A DNA stretch of 52,682 nucleotides from Bacteroidales bacterium (GTDB lineage Bacteria > Bacteroidota > Bacteroidia > Bacteroidales > UBA932): the NCBI GenBank assembly GCA_017962165.1, contig JAGCVW010000024.1, forward strand, positions 1-52,682, given 5' to 3'. The translations under genes and the position numbers were made by a program. Shown here piece after piece: positions 7,589 through 16,269 of this stretch (positions within the stretch are counted from its first letter, which is position 1; each line of letters starts with the position of its first letter). The notes below the pieces were generated by a model, which was not told the DNA's origin, did not search any database, and worked only from the letters and a program-made list of their open reading frames with translations.

Positions 7589-9886
7589 TTACCTTCTTTT
7601 GGAGAATCTGCGCCTGCCCTGGGTGGGGCCCGATGAGGAGACTATCTTCCTGGCTTCCTCTTCGGTAAGGTCTTCGGCCTTAGTCCCGCGGGGGAGTTTG
7701 TAGTTCTTTCCGTCTGCCTTGAGATAGGGGCCGTAGCGGCCGTTCATGACCGAGATGCCGCCCGGGAATTCACGCAGGACCTGGTTCTGGGCTGCCTTTC
7801 CGAGTTCGGTGTCTATAAGCGAAATGCACTTTTCGAGGGTGACGGTCAGAGGGTCCGCGCTGCGGGGAAGTCCGACATTCTTGTCGCCGTATTTCAGGTA
7901 TGGCCCGAAACGGCCTTTGGTCGCAATGATCTCAATTCCTTCATACTCGCCTACCTTGCGGGGGAGGGCAAGCAACTTCAGCGCATCCTCGAGGGTGACG
8001 CTTTCGATGAGCATGCCGGCGGGCAGCGATGCGAACACACGGTCTTCACCGTCGCCCTTCTGCACGAACGGGCCGAACTGGCCGAGTTTTGCGACGACCA
8101 TTCTGCCGTCCGACGGGTCGATGCCGATTTCGCGCTCGATCTTCATGTACTGCTTGTCGCTGACAGCGACTTCCACCTGGGAGTGGAAGGGCGAATAGAA
8201 GTCGGCGATGCATTTGTGCCAGTCCTTCTTGCCGGCGGCCACTTCGTCGAAGGAGGTCTCCACGTTGGCAGTGAAGCCGTAGTCGAGTATCTCTGCGAAA
8301 TTGTCCACGAGGTAGTCCGTTACCACCATTCCGATTTCGGTGGGGAGGAGTTTGCCCTTGTCGGCTCCGACCGTCTCGTTCCACTTCGTTTCGGTGATAT
8401 GGTCGGCCTTCAGGGTAAGGTTCACGACCGGGACCAGTTCGCCGCGCTTGTCGCCCTTGACAAGGTATCCGCGCTCGGTAGTGAGGGTAGTGATAGTAGG
8501 GGCGTAGGTCGACGGGCGGCCGATGCCGAGCTCCTCGAGCTTGCGCACGAGAGTCGGCTCGGAGTAGCGCATCGGCGCCTGGGTGAACTTGCAGGTGGCT
8601 TCTGCGACCCTGAGCGTGAGTTCCTGACCTATCGTCATGGGAGGCATCGAAGCGAGTTCTTCATCGTCGGATTCGTCGTCGGTACCTTCCTTGTAGATTT
8701 TCAGGAAACCGTCGAAGAGAATCTCGGCCGCCTGGACCGCGTACTTCTCCGCGCGCTTGTCGATGCCGATGGTAACTGCCGTATTCATAACCTTCGCCTC
8801 GGCCATCTGGCATGCTACCGTCCTCTTCCAGATAAGGTTGTAGAGCTTCTGCTCCTGAGGAGTGCCGTTTATCGCGGTATTCTCGATGTAGGTCGGGCGT
8901 ATGGCTTCATGGGCCTCCTGCGCGCCCTTGGAATGGGTTTTATACTGTCTGGGGTGGGAATACTCCTCGCCGAAATTATCGACGATGAACTTCTTTGCCG
9001 TATTAACCGCGAGGCTCGAGAGGTTGGTCGAGTCGGTTCTCATGTAGGTGATGAGTCCGCGCTCGTACAGGCTTTGGGCTATCCTCATAGTCTGGCTCAC
9101 GGCGAAGCGGAGCTTGCGTCCGGCTTCCTGCTGGAGGGTGGAGGTAGTGAAGGGCGCCGCAGGGATGCGAATCCCTTCCTTGCTCTCGATTCCTTCTACA
9201 GTGTAGCGCGCGCCCATGCATTCGGCAAGGAAAGTATGGGCGGCCATTTGGGTGCCGAATTTCTTGTCCAACGACCCGCGCACCTTGCTGCGGCCCACCG
9301 CGAACTCGGCGTCCACCCGGTAGAACGGCTTGGGCCTGAAGGCCATGATTTCTTTCTCACGGTCCACGGTCAGCCTGAGGGCGACGGACTGCACGCGGCC
9401 TGCCGAAAGGCCGCGGCGGATCTTGCGCCACAGCACCGGCGAGAGCTCATAGCCGACGAGGCGGTCGAGCACGCGGCGGGCCTGCTGCGCGTTTACGAGG
9501 TTCATGTCCACCGTCCTCGGATGCTCGATTGCTTCGAGGATGGCGGTCTTGGTTATTTCATGGAAAGTAATTCTCCTGGTCTTCGCGGGGTCAAGGCCCA
9601 GGGCCTCGGTAAGATGCCACGAAATGGCTTCTCCCTCGCGGTCTTCATCGGACGCGAGCCATACCATGTCCGCCGCGTCGGCAAGTTTCTTGAGCTCGGC
9701 CACCGTCCGCTTTTTATCGGCCGGCACTACGTACTCGGGGGTGAAGTTGTTGTTCAGGTCTACTCCCAGCTCCTTTTCCTGAAGGTCCCGGATATGGCCT
9801 TTGGATGAAACCACCTTGTAGCCCGCTCCAAGAAACTTCTGGATTGTCGCCGCTTTGTGCGGGGACTCAACGATCACTAAATTCAT
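7589..9886 (-). CDS. topA: DNA topoisomerase I
   Basis: This type IA topoisomerase relaxes negative supercoils. The TOPRIM domain is at the N-terminus, with VIVESPHKA and the acidic SDEDREGE motif (residues 79-86). The active-site tyrosine is Y281 in LITYMRTDS. Instead of several zinc fingers, the C-terminus has three repeats of the GxFGPYxKxGDK type (from about residue 600), as in many Bacteroidetes enzymes, and a basic tail. The start at 9886 is chosen over an upstream ATG at 10138, because MNLVIVESPHKA is the family N-terminus and the extra 84 codons would cross the PBP1A promoter and start. A TTTCTTTG sequence four bases upstream may be a weak -7 box. Confidence 0.97.
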   Translation of the reverse strand: MNLVIVESPHKAATIQKFLGAGYKVVSSKGHIRDLQEKELGVDLNNNFTPEYVVPADKKRTVAELKKLADAADMVWLASDEDREGEAISWHLTEALGLDPAKTRRITFHEITKTAILEAIEHPRTVDMNLVNAQQARRVLDRLVGYELSPVLWRKIRRGLSAGRVQSVALRLTVDREKEIMAFRPKPFYRVDAEFAVGRSKVRGSLDKKFGTQMAAHTFLAECMGARYTVEGIESKEGIRIPAAPFTTSTLQQEAGRKLRFAVSQTMRIAQSLYERGLITYMRTDSTNLSSLAVNTAKKFIVDNFGEEYSHPRQYKTHSKGAQEAHEAIRPTYIENTAINGTPQEQKLYNLIWKRTVACQMAEAKVMNTAVTIGIDKRAEKYAVQAAEILFDGFLKIYKEGTDDESDDEELASMPPMTIGQELTLRVAEATCKFTQAPMRYSEPTLVRKLEELGIGRPSTYAPTITTLTTERGYLVKGDKRGELVPVVNLTLKADHITETKWNETVGADKGKLLPTEIGMVVTDYLVDNFAEILDYGFTANVETSFDEVAAGKKDWHKCIADFYSPFHSQVEVAVSDKQYMKIEREIGIDPSDGRMVVAKLGQFGPFVQKGDGEDRVFASLPAGMLIESVTLEDALKLLALPRKVGEYEGIEIIATKGRFGPYLKYGDKNVGLPRSADPLTVTLEKCISLIDTELGKAAQNQVLREFPGGISVMNGRYGPYLKADGKNYKLPRGTKAEDLTEEEARKIVSSSGPTQGRRRFSKRR

Positions 9887-9932
9887 ACTGCAAAGAAAAT
9901 CACAATTAAGGGATTTTTCAAAAATTAATGAG

Positions 9933-9940
9933 TATTTTTG
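9933..9940 (+). promoter_or_regulatory. -7 box for the PBP1A operon, seven bases before the ATG
   Basis: TATTTTTG ends at 9940 and the ATG is at 9948, leaving a predicted leader of nearly zero. It is divergent from topA. Confidence 0.7.
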
Positions 9941-9947
9941 CTCCGTT

Positions 9948-12308
9948 ATGGAAGTTCGTACCCGCAAAAGAATAGTATTCTGGTTCTGGTTCATCCTGGC
10001 GGCTCCGTTCGTGTTGGTGTTCGGCCTGCTTGCCTCCGTGTGGTATTTCGCCGAGATTCCCTCGTTCGAGGAACTCGAGCATCCTAACAACAATCTGGCG
10101 ACCCAGCTGATCTCCTCCGACGGAGTGGTGATCAGCACCTTCCATATCGAGAACAGGACATACGTTACTTACGAAGATATCTCGCCTAACGTAATCCACG
10201 CCGCGATCTCTACAGAAGACGTGCGCTTCTACCGCCACTGCGGAATAGACTTCAAGGGCCTCGGCCGCGTGTTCTTCAAGACCCTCCTGATGCGCGATTC
10301 GAGCCAGGGCGGCGGCAGTACTATCACCCAGCAGCTCGCCAAGACCCTCTACCCGCGCGTCGAGAATGCCAGCCGGAACCCCATCGTGAAGGCCTCTACC
10401 ATGGTCTGGATAAAGCTCAAGGAGTGGATAACGGCCGTGAAGCTCGAGCGCAACTACACCAAGGACGAGATCGTGGCCATGTACCTGAATTCCATCTTCT
10501 TCGGCAGCAGCGCCTACGGAATCAAGTCGGCCTCGGAGACCTTCTTCTCGAAGAGCCCGGCCGAGCTCAACGTCCAGGAAGCCGCGATGCTGGTCGGCAT
10601 GGTCAACAAACCTACGCGCTACAACCCAGTGCTCCACTACGACCTCGCCATGAGCCGCCGCAATTTCGTGCTCGGCCAGATGGAGAAGGCCGGATATCTT
10701 ACCGAGGAACAGAAGGCCGAGGCGCAGGCGACCCCCATCGAGCTCCGCTATCAGGTCAAGGACCATAACGCAGGCCTGGCGCCCTATTTCCGCGACATGA
10801 TACGCCGCGAGATGAACGCCTCCGAGCCTAAACGCAGCGACTATCTCTATGAGGAAGAATATGTGGCGGATACTATCCGCTGGGCCCACGACGCCTTTTA
10901 CGGCTGGCTTACCAAGTACCGCAAGGCCAACGGCGAGAAGTACAACCTCGACCGTGACGGTCTCCGCATATATGTAACGATCGACTCGCGTCTCCAGCGC
11001 TATGCCGAGGAAGCGGTGGCCGAGCAGCTCGGTAAATATCTCCAGCCTCAGTTCCGCAAGGAGATGAAGACCCGCAAGCGCCCGCCGTTCCCCGACGACA
11101 TGGAGAACAGCACCTACAATATCCTGATGGGCCAGGCCCGCAAGTGGAGCGACCGCTACAGGACCCAGAAGAAGGCTGGCGTGCCCGAGAAGGAAATCCT
11201 GGCTCAGTTCTCCGTCAAGACGCCCATGCGCGTGTTCGCATGGAACGAAAAGGGCTACGCAGATACCCTGATGACCCCGGACGACTCGATCAAGTACTAC
11301 AAGTCGATTCTTCGTGCCGCTTTCATGGCCATCGAACCCGGAACCGGCCACGTCAAGGCCTACGTCGGTGGCCCGAACTACCGCTACTTCAAGTACGACA
11401 ACGTCCGCCAGGGCAAGAGGCAGGTCGGTTCGACCATCAAGCCGTTCCTGTATACCCTGGCCATGCAGGAGGGCATGACCCCCTGCGACCGCGTGGTCAA
11501 CATGCCGCAGACGTTCATCGTCGGCGACGAAACCTGGACCCCGCGCAGCACCGACCGCGACGAATGGATAGGGAAGACCGTCACCCTAAAGTGGGGCCTT
11601 ACCCACAGCTCGAACAACATCTCGGCCTACCTGATGAGGCAGTTCGGCCCCTCGGCCATGGTCAAGATGATGAAGAAGATGGGCATCAAGTCCCACATCG
11701 ACGAAGTCTACTCGCTCTGCGCCGGCTCGGCCGACCTGCCGATTTGCGAGATGGTCGCGGCCTTCAACACCTTCCCTTCGAAGGGAGTGTATTCCGAGCC
11801 CATGTTCGTCACCCGCATCGAAGATGCCGACGGCAACCTGATTACCGACTTCGGCGGCAAGGGCACGGAGGCCATAAGCGCCAACACCGCATACCTGATG
11901 GTCAACCTCATGCAGGGCGTCGTGAACCATGGAACCGGAAGCCGTCTGCGCTCGCGCTTTGGACTCAGGGGCGAGATGGCCGGCAAGACCGGGACTACCA
12001 ACGACAACTCCGACGGTTGGTTCATAGGTTACACGCCTAAGATCACGGCCGGCGTCTGGGTGGGCGGAGAGGACAGGATGGTCCACTTCAAGGAGCTCGC
12101 CCAGGGAAGCGGTTCCGCTACGGCCCTCCCGATCTGGGGCATCTTCATGAAGAAGTGCCTGGCAGACCCTACGCTTGGCTACAGCGAGTACGACCGCTTC
12201 GAGGCTCCGGGCGGAATGACCCTTGACCTCAGCTGCACCGGCGGCGATATCGAGACCGAGGAGGAGGAAGTGGAGCCGGTGGCGGAAGAGACAGGATTCT
12301 TCGACTAG
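9948..12308 (+). CDS. Penicillin-binding protein 1A, bifunctional peptidoglycan synthase
   Basis: A class A PBP of 786 residues: membrane anchor (about 8-33), GT51 glycosyltransferase, then transpeptidase. The glycosyltransferase motif STEDVRFYRHCGID includes the catalytic Glu90, followed by GGGSTITQQLAK. The transpeptidase has STIK (serine 495), an SSN motif in HSSNNIS and KTG (lysine 680). The C-terminus is Glu-rich. The start at 9948 is chosen because MEVRTRKR precedes the anchor directly and follows the -7 box; an upstream ATG at 9855 would lie ahead of the promoter. Downstream, the hydrolase gene begins three bases after the stop, so these two and murF look like an operon. Confidence 0.95.
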   Translation: MEVRTRKRIVFWFWFILAAPFVLVFGLLASVWYFAEIPSFEELEHPNNNLATQLISSDGVVISTFHIENRTYVTYEDISPNVIHAAISTEDVRFYRHCGIDFKGLGRVFFKTLLMRDSSQGGGSTITQQLAKTLYPRVENASRNPIVKASTMVWIKLKEWITAVKLERNYTKDEIVAMYLNSIFFGSSAYGIKSASETFFSKSPAELNVQEAAMLVGMVNKPTRYNPVLHYDLAMSRRNFVLGQMEKAGYLTEEQKAEAQATPIELRYQVKDHNAGLAPYFRDMIRREMNASEPKRSDYLYEEEYVADTIRWAHDAFYGWLTKYRKANGEKYNLDRDGLRIYVTIDSRLQRYAEEAVAEQLGKYLQPQFRKEMKTRKRPPFPDDMENSTYNILMGQARKWSDRYRTQKKAGVPEKEILAQFSVKTPMRVFAWNEKGYADTLMTPDDSIKYYKSILRAAFMAIEPGTGHVKAYVGGPNYRYFKYDNVRQGKRQVGSTIKPFLYTLAMQEGMTPCDRVVNMPQTFIVGDETWTPRSTDRDEWIGKTVTLKWGLTHSSNNISAYLMRQFGPSAMVKMMKKMGIKSHIDEVYSLCAGSADLPICEMVAAFNTFPSKGVYSEPMFVTRIEDADGNLITDFGGKGTEAISANTAYLMVNLMQGVVNHGTGSRLRSRFGLRGEMAGKTGTTNDNSDGWFIGYTPKITAGVWVGGEDRMVHFKELAQGSGSATALPIWGIFMKKCLADPTLGYSEYDRFEAPGGMTLDLSCTGGDIETEEEEVEPVAEETGFFD

Positions 12309-12311
12309 GCG

Positions 12312-13055
12312 ATGGTATTCGACTACAAAGGGGTTAAGGTTTTTTACGAGATCAGCGGCGAGGGCTCTGACCTTCTGCTTCTCCACGGCTGGGGCTGTAC
12401 CCATTCGATTTTCGATCCTTTTGTAGGGGAACTATCGCGTCGGCATCGTGTTATCGTTTTGGATTTCCCTGGTTTCGGGGAGTCCGACGAGCCGCCTGTA
12501 GTCTGGGGCGTTTATGAATATGAGGAGATGCTGGAGGCTTTCTGCGCCGCTGTCGGGGTGGTTAAGCCGTCTGTTATTTGTCATTCTTTCGGAGGTCGCG
12601 TCGCTATTGTTTTTGCTTCCAAGTGTGAGGTGTCGCGCATGATGCTGGTCGGTGCGGCCGGGATCAAGCCTCGCAGGTCTTTGGGATATTATATTAAAGT
12701 ATATAAATACAAGATTGCGAAATGGTGGATCCTGAAGGTTTTGAGGGATCCCGAACGCTTTGAGCGCATGCGCGCAGGCCGCGGATCCGCGGACTACGCC
12801 GCCGCTTCGCCCATGATGAAGGCAGTGCTGTCGAAGACCGTCAATCAGGATCTGCGTAAGTTGCTGCCCTCGATTAAGGTCCCTGTAATTCTGTTCTGGG
12901 GCACTGCCGATACCGCTACCCCTCTGGCTGACGCTCAACTGATGTCGAGGCTTCTGCCCGACGCCGGACTGATCACAGTCAAGGGCGGGACCCATTTTTC
13001 GTTCCTGGAAGATCCGGGGTTGTTCAAGTCCGTTGCCGCTAATTTCCTGAAATGA
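12312..13055 (+). CDS. Alpha/beta hydrolase beside murF
   Basis: A 247-residue alpha/beta-fold hydrolase. The oxyanion region LLHGWGCTHSIFDP, the nucleophile elbow CHSFGG (Ser92), Asp200 in WGTADTATPL and His228 in GGTHFS make a complete catalytic triad. A lid-like segment lies between residues about 120 and 165. The substrate is unknown. The resemblance to BioH-type or haloperoxidase-like hydrolases is generic, and there are no biotin genes nearby. It overlaps murF by four bases. I recall hydrolase-murF-ddl gene strings in other gut bacteria, which suggests an envelope role, but this is inference. Codons here are less GC-rich than in PBP1A. Confidence 0.85.
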   Translation: MVFDYKGVKVFYEISGEGSDLLLLHGWGCTHSIFDPFVGELSRRHRVIVLDFPGFGESDEPPVVWGVYEYEEMLEAFCAAVGVVKPSVICHSFGGRVAIVFASKCEVSRMMLVGAAGIKPRRSLGYYIKVYKYKIAKWWILKVLRDPERFERMRAGRGSADYAAASPMMKAVLSKTVNQDLRKLLPSIKVPVILFWGTADTATPLADAQLMSRLLPDAGLITVKGGTHFSFLEDPGLFKSVAANFLK

Positions 13056-14533
13056 TGACTGCGCTTATTGTTACATTCATTGTGATTTGGATTGCGGCAT
13101 GGGTGCTGTACTTGCGGTTCTACCTGCAGATGTTCCAGCAGAACTCCAACAGGCGCGACCGCTTCCTGCTGTGGCTGAAGGACAATCCTTATCCCAGGCT
13201 GTTCGGCAAGTCGAAGGTGAAGTTCGTTTTCACTCCGCGAATGATGAGGCTGACTTTCACTGCGACTCTGGTGGCGGTTGCGCTGACTTTGGCTCCGTTT
13301 TTCTTCGGAGTGTTCTGGCTGTCGGCGCTTGTGATTCTTTTGTGCCCGTTCGTCCTTTGTATGGCAGACTGGCTGAACAGCCCTGTCGAGAAGGCCATCA
13401 ATAACTGGTATATCAAGGATGCGAGGCGTATCCTTGCCGCGCATACGGGGCTGACGGTTATCGGCGTAACCGGCAGTTTCGGCAAGACCAGCACTAAGAA
13501 TTATCTGTATAGAATCCTCAGCGAAAAGTACAATGTCCTGATGACCCCCGGGAACTACAACACTACCCTTGGAGTCGTCCGTACGATACGCGAAAAACTG
13601 GAACCCTTCCATCAGGTGTTCATCTGCGAGATGGGCGCGAAAGAGGTGGGTGACATAAAGGAGATATGCGATCTGGTACATCCTACCATAGGTATCGTGA
13701 CCGCAGTGGGGGAGATGCATCTGGAGACTTTCGGTTCGCTGGAAAATATCCAGAAGACGAAGTTCGAACTGATTGATTCTCTGCCCGCCGACGGGTTCGG
13801 TGTCATCAATTCCGAGTCTCCGGGAATAGCGTCTTACGGCGGTATCCGTCAGGACTGTAAGATCGTCCGTTTCGGAATTGATGCCCATAGAGTTGATGTC
13901 CGTGCCGCTGCGATTGAATATACTATCGGAGGAATGGAGTTCGACGTTATCGATGCCGCCGGTTCTCTGCATTTGAAGACTCAGTTGCTTGGCGAGGCGA
14001 ACATTCTGGATCTGACCGGAGCGGTCGTGATAGCAAAGCATTTAGGTATTCCGGATCGTTCTATTGAGCTGGCTGTCAGTAAGATACAGGCTGTCGAGCA
14101 TCGTCTGAGCCTTTCCCGCAGAGGCTCGCTCACTATTCTTGACGATGCCTACAATTCTAATCCAACAGGCGCGGCCATGGCCCTCGGAGTCCTCGCTTCG
14201 ATGAAGCTCCCGGAGGGCGGGCGGCGCATCTGCGTCACCCCCGGCTTTGTCGAACTCGGCTCCCGCCAGTTCGACGCCTGCCGCGGGCTCGGCGCCCTCG
14301 CCGCCCGCTCCTGCGACATCCTTATCATCGTCAACAAATACAACCGCGACGCCATCCTCGCCGGCGCAAAGAGTGTCATTTCGAGCGAAGCCGAAGGCGA
14401 AGTCGAGAAATCCCTTGCGGACCGCGTCCTCTGTGTCGACACTCTTGCTGAGGCCGTGGCGGCCCTCGGCGTCCTCGCCACCCCCGGCTCCGCCATCCTC
14501 TACGAAAACGACCTCCCCGACACGTTCGTCTAG
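13052..14533 (+). CDS. murF: MurF-like ligase with an N-terminal membrane domain
   Basis: A Mur ligase of 493 residues. MurF adds D-Ala-D-Ala to UDP-MurNAc-tripeptide using ATP. The central domain has the P-loop GVTGSFGKTST (138-148). The C-terminal part has DDAYNSNPTGA, the MurF signature that binds the adenine. Unlike the classical enzyme, about 110 N-terminal residues form three hydrophobic segments (about 3-19, 66-85, 88-105) in place of the usual UDP-binding domain. This variant family exists in other bacteria, and the substrate could differ from standard MurF. The gene overlaps the hydrolase by four bases. The next functional partner, ddl, lies 9.7 kb away behind an accessory cassette. 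Confidence 0.85.
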   Translation: MMTALIVTFIVIWIAAWVLYLRFYLQMFQQNSNRRDRFLLWLKDNPYPRLFGKSKVKFVFTPRMMRLTFTATLVAVALTLAPFFFGVFWLSALVILLCPFVLCMADWLNSPVEKAINNWYIKDARRILAAHTGLTVIGVTGSFGKTSTKNYLYRILSEKYNVLMTPGNYNTTLGVVRTIREKLEPFHQVFICEMGAKEVGDIKEICDLVHPTIGIVTAVGEMHLETFGSLENIQKTKFELIDSLPADGFGVINSESPGIASYGGIRQDCKIVRFGIDAHRVDVRAAAIEYTIGGMEFDVIDAAGSLHLKTQLLGEANILDLTGAVVIAKHLGIPDRSIELAVSKIQAVEHRLSLSRRGSLTILDDAYNSNPTGAAMALGVLASMKLPEGGRRICVTPGFVELGSRQFDACRGLGALAARSCDILIIVNKYNRDAILAGAKSVISSEAEGEVEKSLADRVLCVDTLAEAVAALGVLATPGSAILYENDLPDTFV

Positions 14534-14934
14534 CTGATTTCAGCTACTTTGCCCCGCGAGGGTAGCGACCCCGGCCGGGGCTCGTCTCGCAAGTCTGCGA
14601 CTTGCTCGCTCGGCGTCCCCATTGTTATCTGCGCCCCTCGCTTCGCTCAGAGCTTGCTTCCAACGGGTCCCCTCCTCTCCCCAGGACCGAGGCCGGCCAT
14701 GCCCGGCCGTGGGTCGCTACCCTCCGCGTAGCTTTTTACCCCCGCTGCTCCGCAGCTGCCCCGGTGGGGCATGCCGCCTTCGCTACGCTCCCGGCGGGTG
14801 CCTTCCGGGCTCGCTCTCCGCTCCTCCCTCACGGCACGGCCGCTGATGCGGCCATCGGCCCTTCGGGCCTCCACATCTCTGCGTTTTCCCTCTCCAGAGT
14901 CGATTGTTGTTTTTCGCAGGCGAGCCACACGAAC
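14534..14934. other. GC-rich intergenic region with stacked hairpins
   Basis: No credible gene is seen here. The region contains many short perfect stems, for example GCAAGTCTGCGACTTGC, GGCCGGCC/GGCCG, CTGCTCCGCAG, CCCCGGTGGGG, GCCGCTGATGCGGC and GGCCCTTCGGGCC. The plus strand is strongly C-rich. A motif GGGTCGCTACCCTC occurs inverted near 14553 and direct near 14708. The murF transcript must end here, and the stems may do that, but no classical T-tract terminator was found. Confidence 0.5.
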
Positions 14935-15036
14935 TCTAGTTACTTTGCCCCCGACAGGGCAAAGTAACTTTATTTTTGGCCGTTTTTCTTGGTTACTTTG
15001 CCCTCGCGGGGGCAAAGTAACTCTATTTCTGGCGCC
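14935..15036. repeat. 102-bp repeat, left copy (TTACTTTGCCC array)
   Basis: Identical over 102 bp to 24077-24178. Internally the word GTTACTTTGCCC and its complement alternate, starting near 14938, 14957, 14991 and 15010, a period of 53 bases. GCCGTTTTT (14979-14987) is in the central spacer. The two copies bracket the M6 protease operon. Confidence 0.9.
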
Positions 15037-15130
15037 CATCAATGTGTAGCGACGGGCAATTTTGCTCTCAGCCACACACCAACCCATTGCAGAAGGCTCT
15101 GTGCCCGCCTCACCCGTGTGGCTCATTTGC

Positions 15131-15173
15131 GAACTCTAGTTACTTTGCCCCGGCCGTGGGTCGCTACCCTCCG
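15131..15173. repeat. Truncated third copy plus GGGTCGCTACCC block
   Basis: GAACTCTAGTTACTTTGCCC at 15131-15150 repeats the first word and left flank of the 102-bp element (14931-14950). It then runs directly into a segment (about 15150-15173) nearly identical to 14703-14726. This mosaic suggests repeated recombination in this spacer. Confidence 0.7.
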
Positions 15174-15195
15174 CGGTGTGCTTAGTCTGACAAAT

Positions 15196-15225
15196 ACCGT
15201 CAAGGATGAAGTCTGGGACGACAGC
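15196..15225 (+). pseudogene. 30-bp relic of the 3' end of an M6-homologue gene
   Basis: These 30 bases are identical to 23942-23971, which encode TVKDEVWDDS near the C-terminus of the M6 homologue. The same frame continues here to an unrelated tail and a stop at about 15273. It has no start or upstream body, so it is a scar of duplication or recombination rather than a gene. Confidence 0.65.
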
Positions 15226-15257
15226 TCTGTGAGGCGGGTTTTCGTATATCATTACCC

Positions 15258-15343
15258 ATTTGGTACGATATAGAGCCGTTTTTCGTACGAAATGCCTGCA
15301 TTTACCTATTTGGTACGACAGAGGGGTGCTTTTCGTACGAAAT
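15258..15343. repeat. Inverted-word array ATTTGGTAC/GTACGAAAT, period 50
   Basis: Words start at 15258 (ATTTGGTAC), 15285 (GTACGAAAT), 15308 and 15335, so the spacers are 18, 14 and 18 bases. The repeat period is exactly 50. The spacer sequences of the two units are different while words and lengths are kept. The same words and the same 18/14 spacing recur at 52344-52479. GCCGTTTTT is at 15275-15283. Confidence 0.85.
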
Positions 15344-15392
15344 CCTGGGGGGCATTCGAGCGCGTGCTTAGTCTGACAAATACCAGGCAGGC

Positions 15393-15452
15393 TAAGTGCA
15401 AAAAGGGCCATTTTTGCACTTAGGGGGTCAAAAAAAGGGCAGGTTAAGTGCA
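15393..15452. repeat. Inverted-word array TAAGTGCA, period 52
   Basis: TAAGTGCA at 15393-15400, its complement at 15415-15422, and TAAGTGCA again at 15445-15452. The two direct copies are 52 bases apart. The fourth word would fall in the promoter and is absent. GCCATTTTT (15407-15415) stands where GCCGTTTTT is seen elsewhere. Confidence 0.65.
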
Positions 15453-15469
15453 GTGTCTTCATTTTTTGT

Positions 15470-15477
15470 TAAATTTG
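15470..15477 (+). promoter_or_regulatory. -7 box for the M6 protease operon
   Basis: TAAATTTG fits TAnnTTTG, with 46 bases to the first ATG at 15524. No strong -33 element is seen; an array word ends about 17 bases upstream. Confidence 0.65.
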
Positions 15478-15523
15478 AAAACACATTAACGCTGAAACTG
15501 TTCGCGTAATAACTACACACTAT

Positions 15524-16255
15524 ATGAAAAAACGTCTAACCTATTTGTTTGCCTTGATGGTTGCGGGGGCGCTGACTGTGCCGTTTGCCGTTTCCTGCGA
15601 GGAAGAAGAACAGGCGCCCGAGGGCCCGACAAAACTGTGGGTGCAGCTGAGCAAAACAAAACTCGCCGCTACGGAGACATCTGTAGAAGGCACTGTCGAC
15701 TGTGATGCCGACTGGGAGGTCAAACTCGACAAGACCACCTGGGCGATAGTGGAAAAGAGCGCCAAAGAATCCAATAAGTTCACGGTCTCGTTCGATCCCA
15801 ACACCTTGTCCACGGAACGGAGTGGAACGGTGGTGGTGACCTCCGGAAAACTGTCCAAGAGCGTCTCTTTCACCCAGGCGGCAAAGGACGCGGACGAACC
15901 CGGTCCTACGCCCCCTGATCCGCCGCAGCCGGAAGGTCCTGCTCCGGGACTCTACGGAGTCGACGGTGTGGACTTCGTCCTGGGAGAGGACGGCTGGAAC
16001 CAGTCCAGCCGAGTTGTCTGTAATGACGGCAGCCTGCAGTATCTCCTCATGAACCGCGCTAAAGCTGATTGTGTGGGTATACTTGAATATGATCCCACGG
16101 CGGCGGTCGGCGATATCCAGACTGTAGTCCTTTTCCGCATGGACAAGACCGGTGTGACCATGTATCAGCCTATCCAGGTGATGCTGACAGAGAGCGCCGG
16201 CACTTACATCGAACTTGCGAACAGCAAGACGCTTTATTTCAGGATCCAAAAGTAG
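15524..16255 (+). CDS. BACON-domain lipoprotein, first gene of the M6 operon
   Basis: A 243-residue predicted lipoprotein with signal peptide and lipobox AVSC (Cys25), followed by an acidic EEEEQ stretch typical of surface-exported Bacteroidetes lipoproteins. A BACON domain spans about residues 38-120; it has DADWEVKLDKTTWA and ends in SFTQAA, the family pattern. A Pro-rich linker (about 125-145) leads to a C-terminal domain that I do not recognise. BACON domains usually bind carbohydrate or mucin, but no specificity can be read here. The M6 gene follows after 14 bases behind a GGGGAGG ribosome-binding sequence. Confidence 0.85.
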   Translation: MKKRLTYLFALMVAGALTVPFAVSCEEEEQAPEGPTKLWVQLSKTKLAATETSVEGTVDCDADWEVKLDKTTWAIVEKSAKESNKFTVSFDPNTLSTERSGTVVVTSGKLSKSVSFTQAAKDADEPGPTPPDPPQPEGPAPGLYGVDGVDFVLGEDGWNQSSRVVCNDGSLQYLLMNRAKADCVGILEYDPTAAVGDIQTVVLFRMDKTGVTMYQPIQVMLTESAGTYIELANSKTLYFRIQK

Positions 16256-16269
16256 GGGAGGACAAGACA

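Larger units (their letters stand above)
15178..15384. repeat. 21-bp direct repeats around a gene relic and an array
   Basis: GTGCTTAGTCTGACAAATACC occurs at 15178-15198 and again at 15364-15384. Between them lie a fragment of an M6 gene end and the ATTTGGTAC array. Confidence 0.8.

Noticed and set aside
14549..15273. Several short open frames in the murF spacer
   Set aside because: They run through hairpins and repeats, overlap each other and have Pro/Arg/Ser-rich composition without starts or promoters.
15258..15343. CRISPR array
   Set aside because: Words are only 9-11 bp, alternate in orientation, occur in two or three units and have no cas genes nearby.
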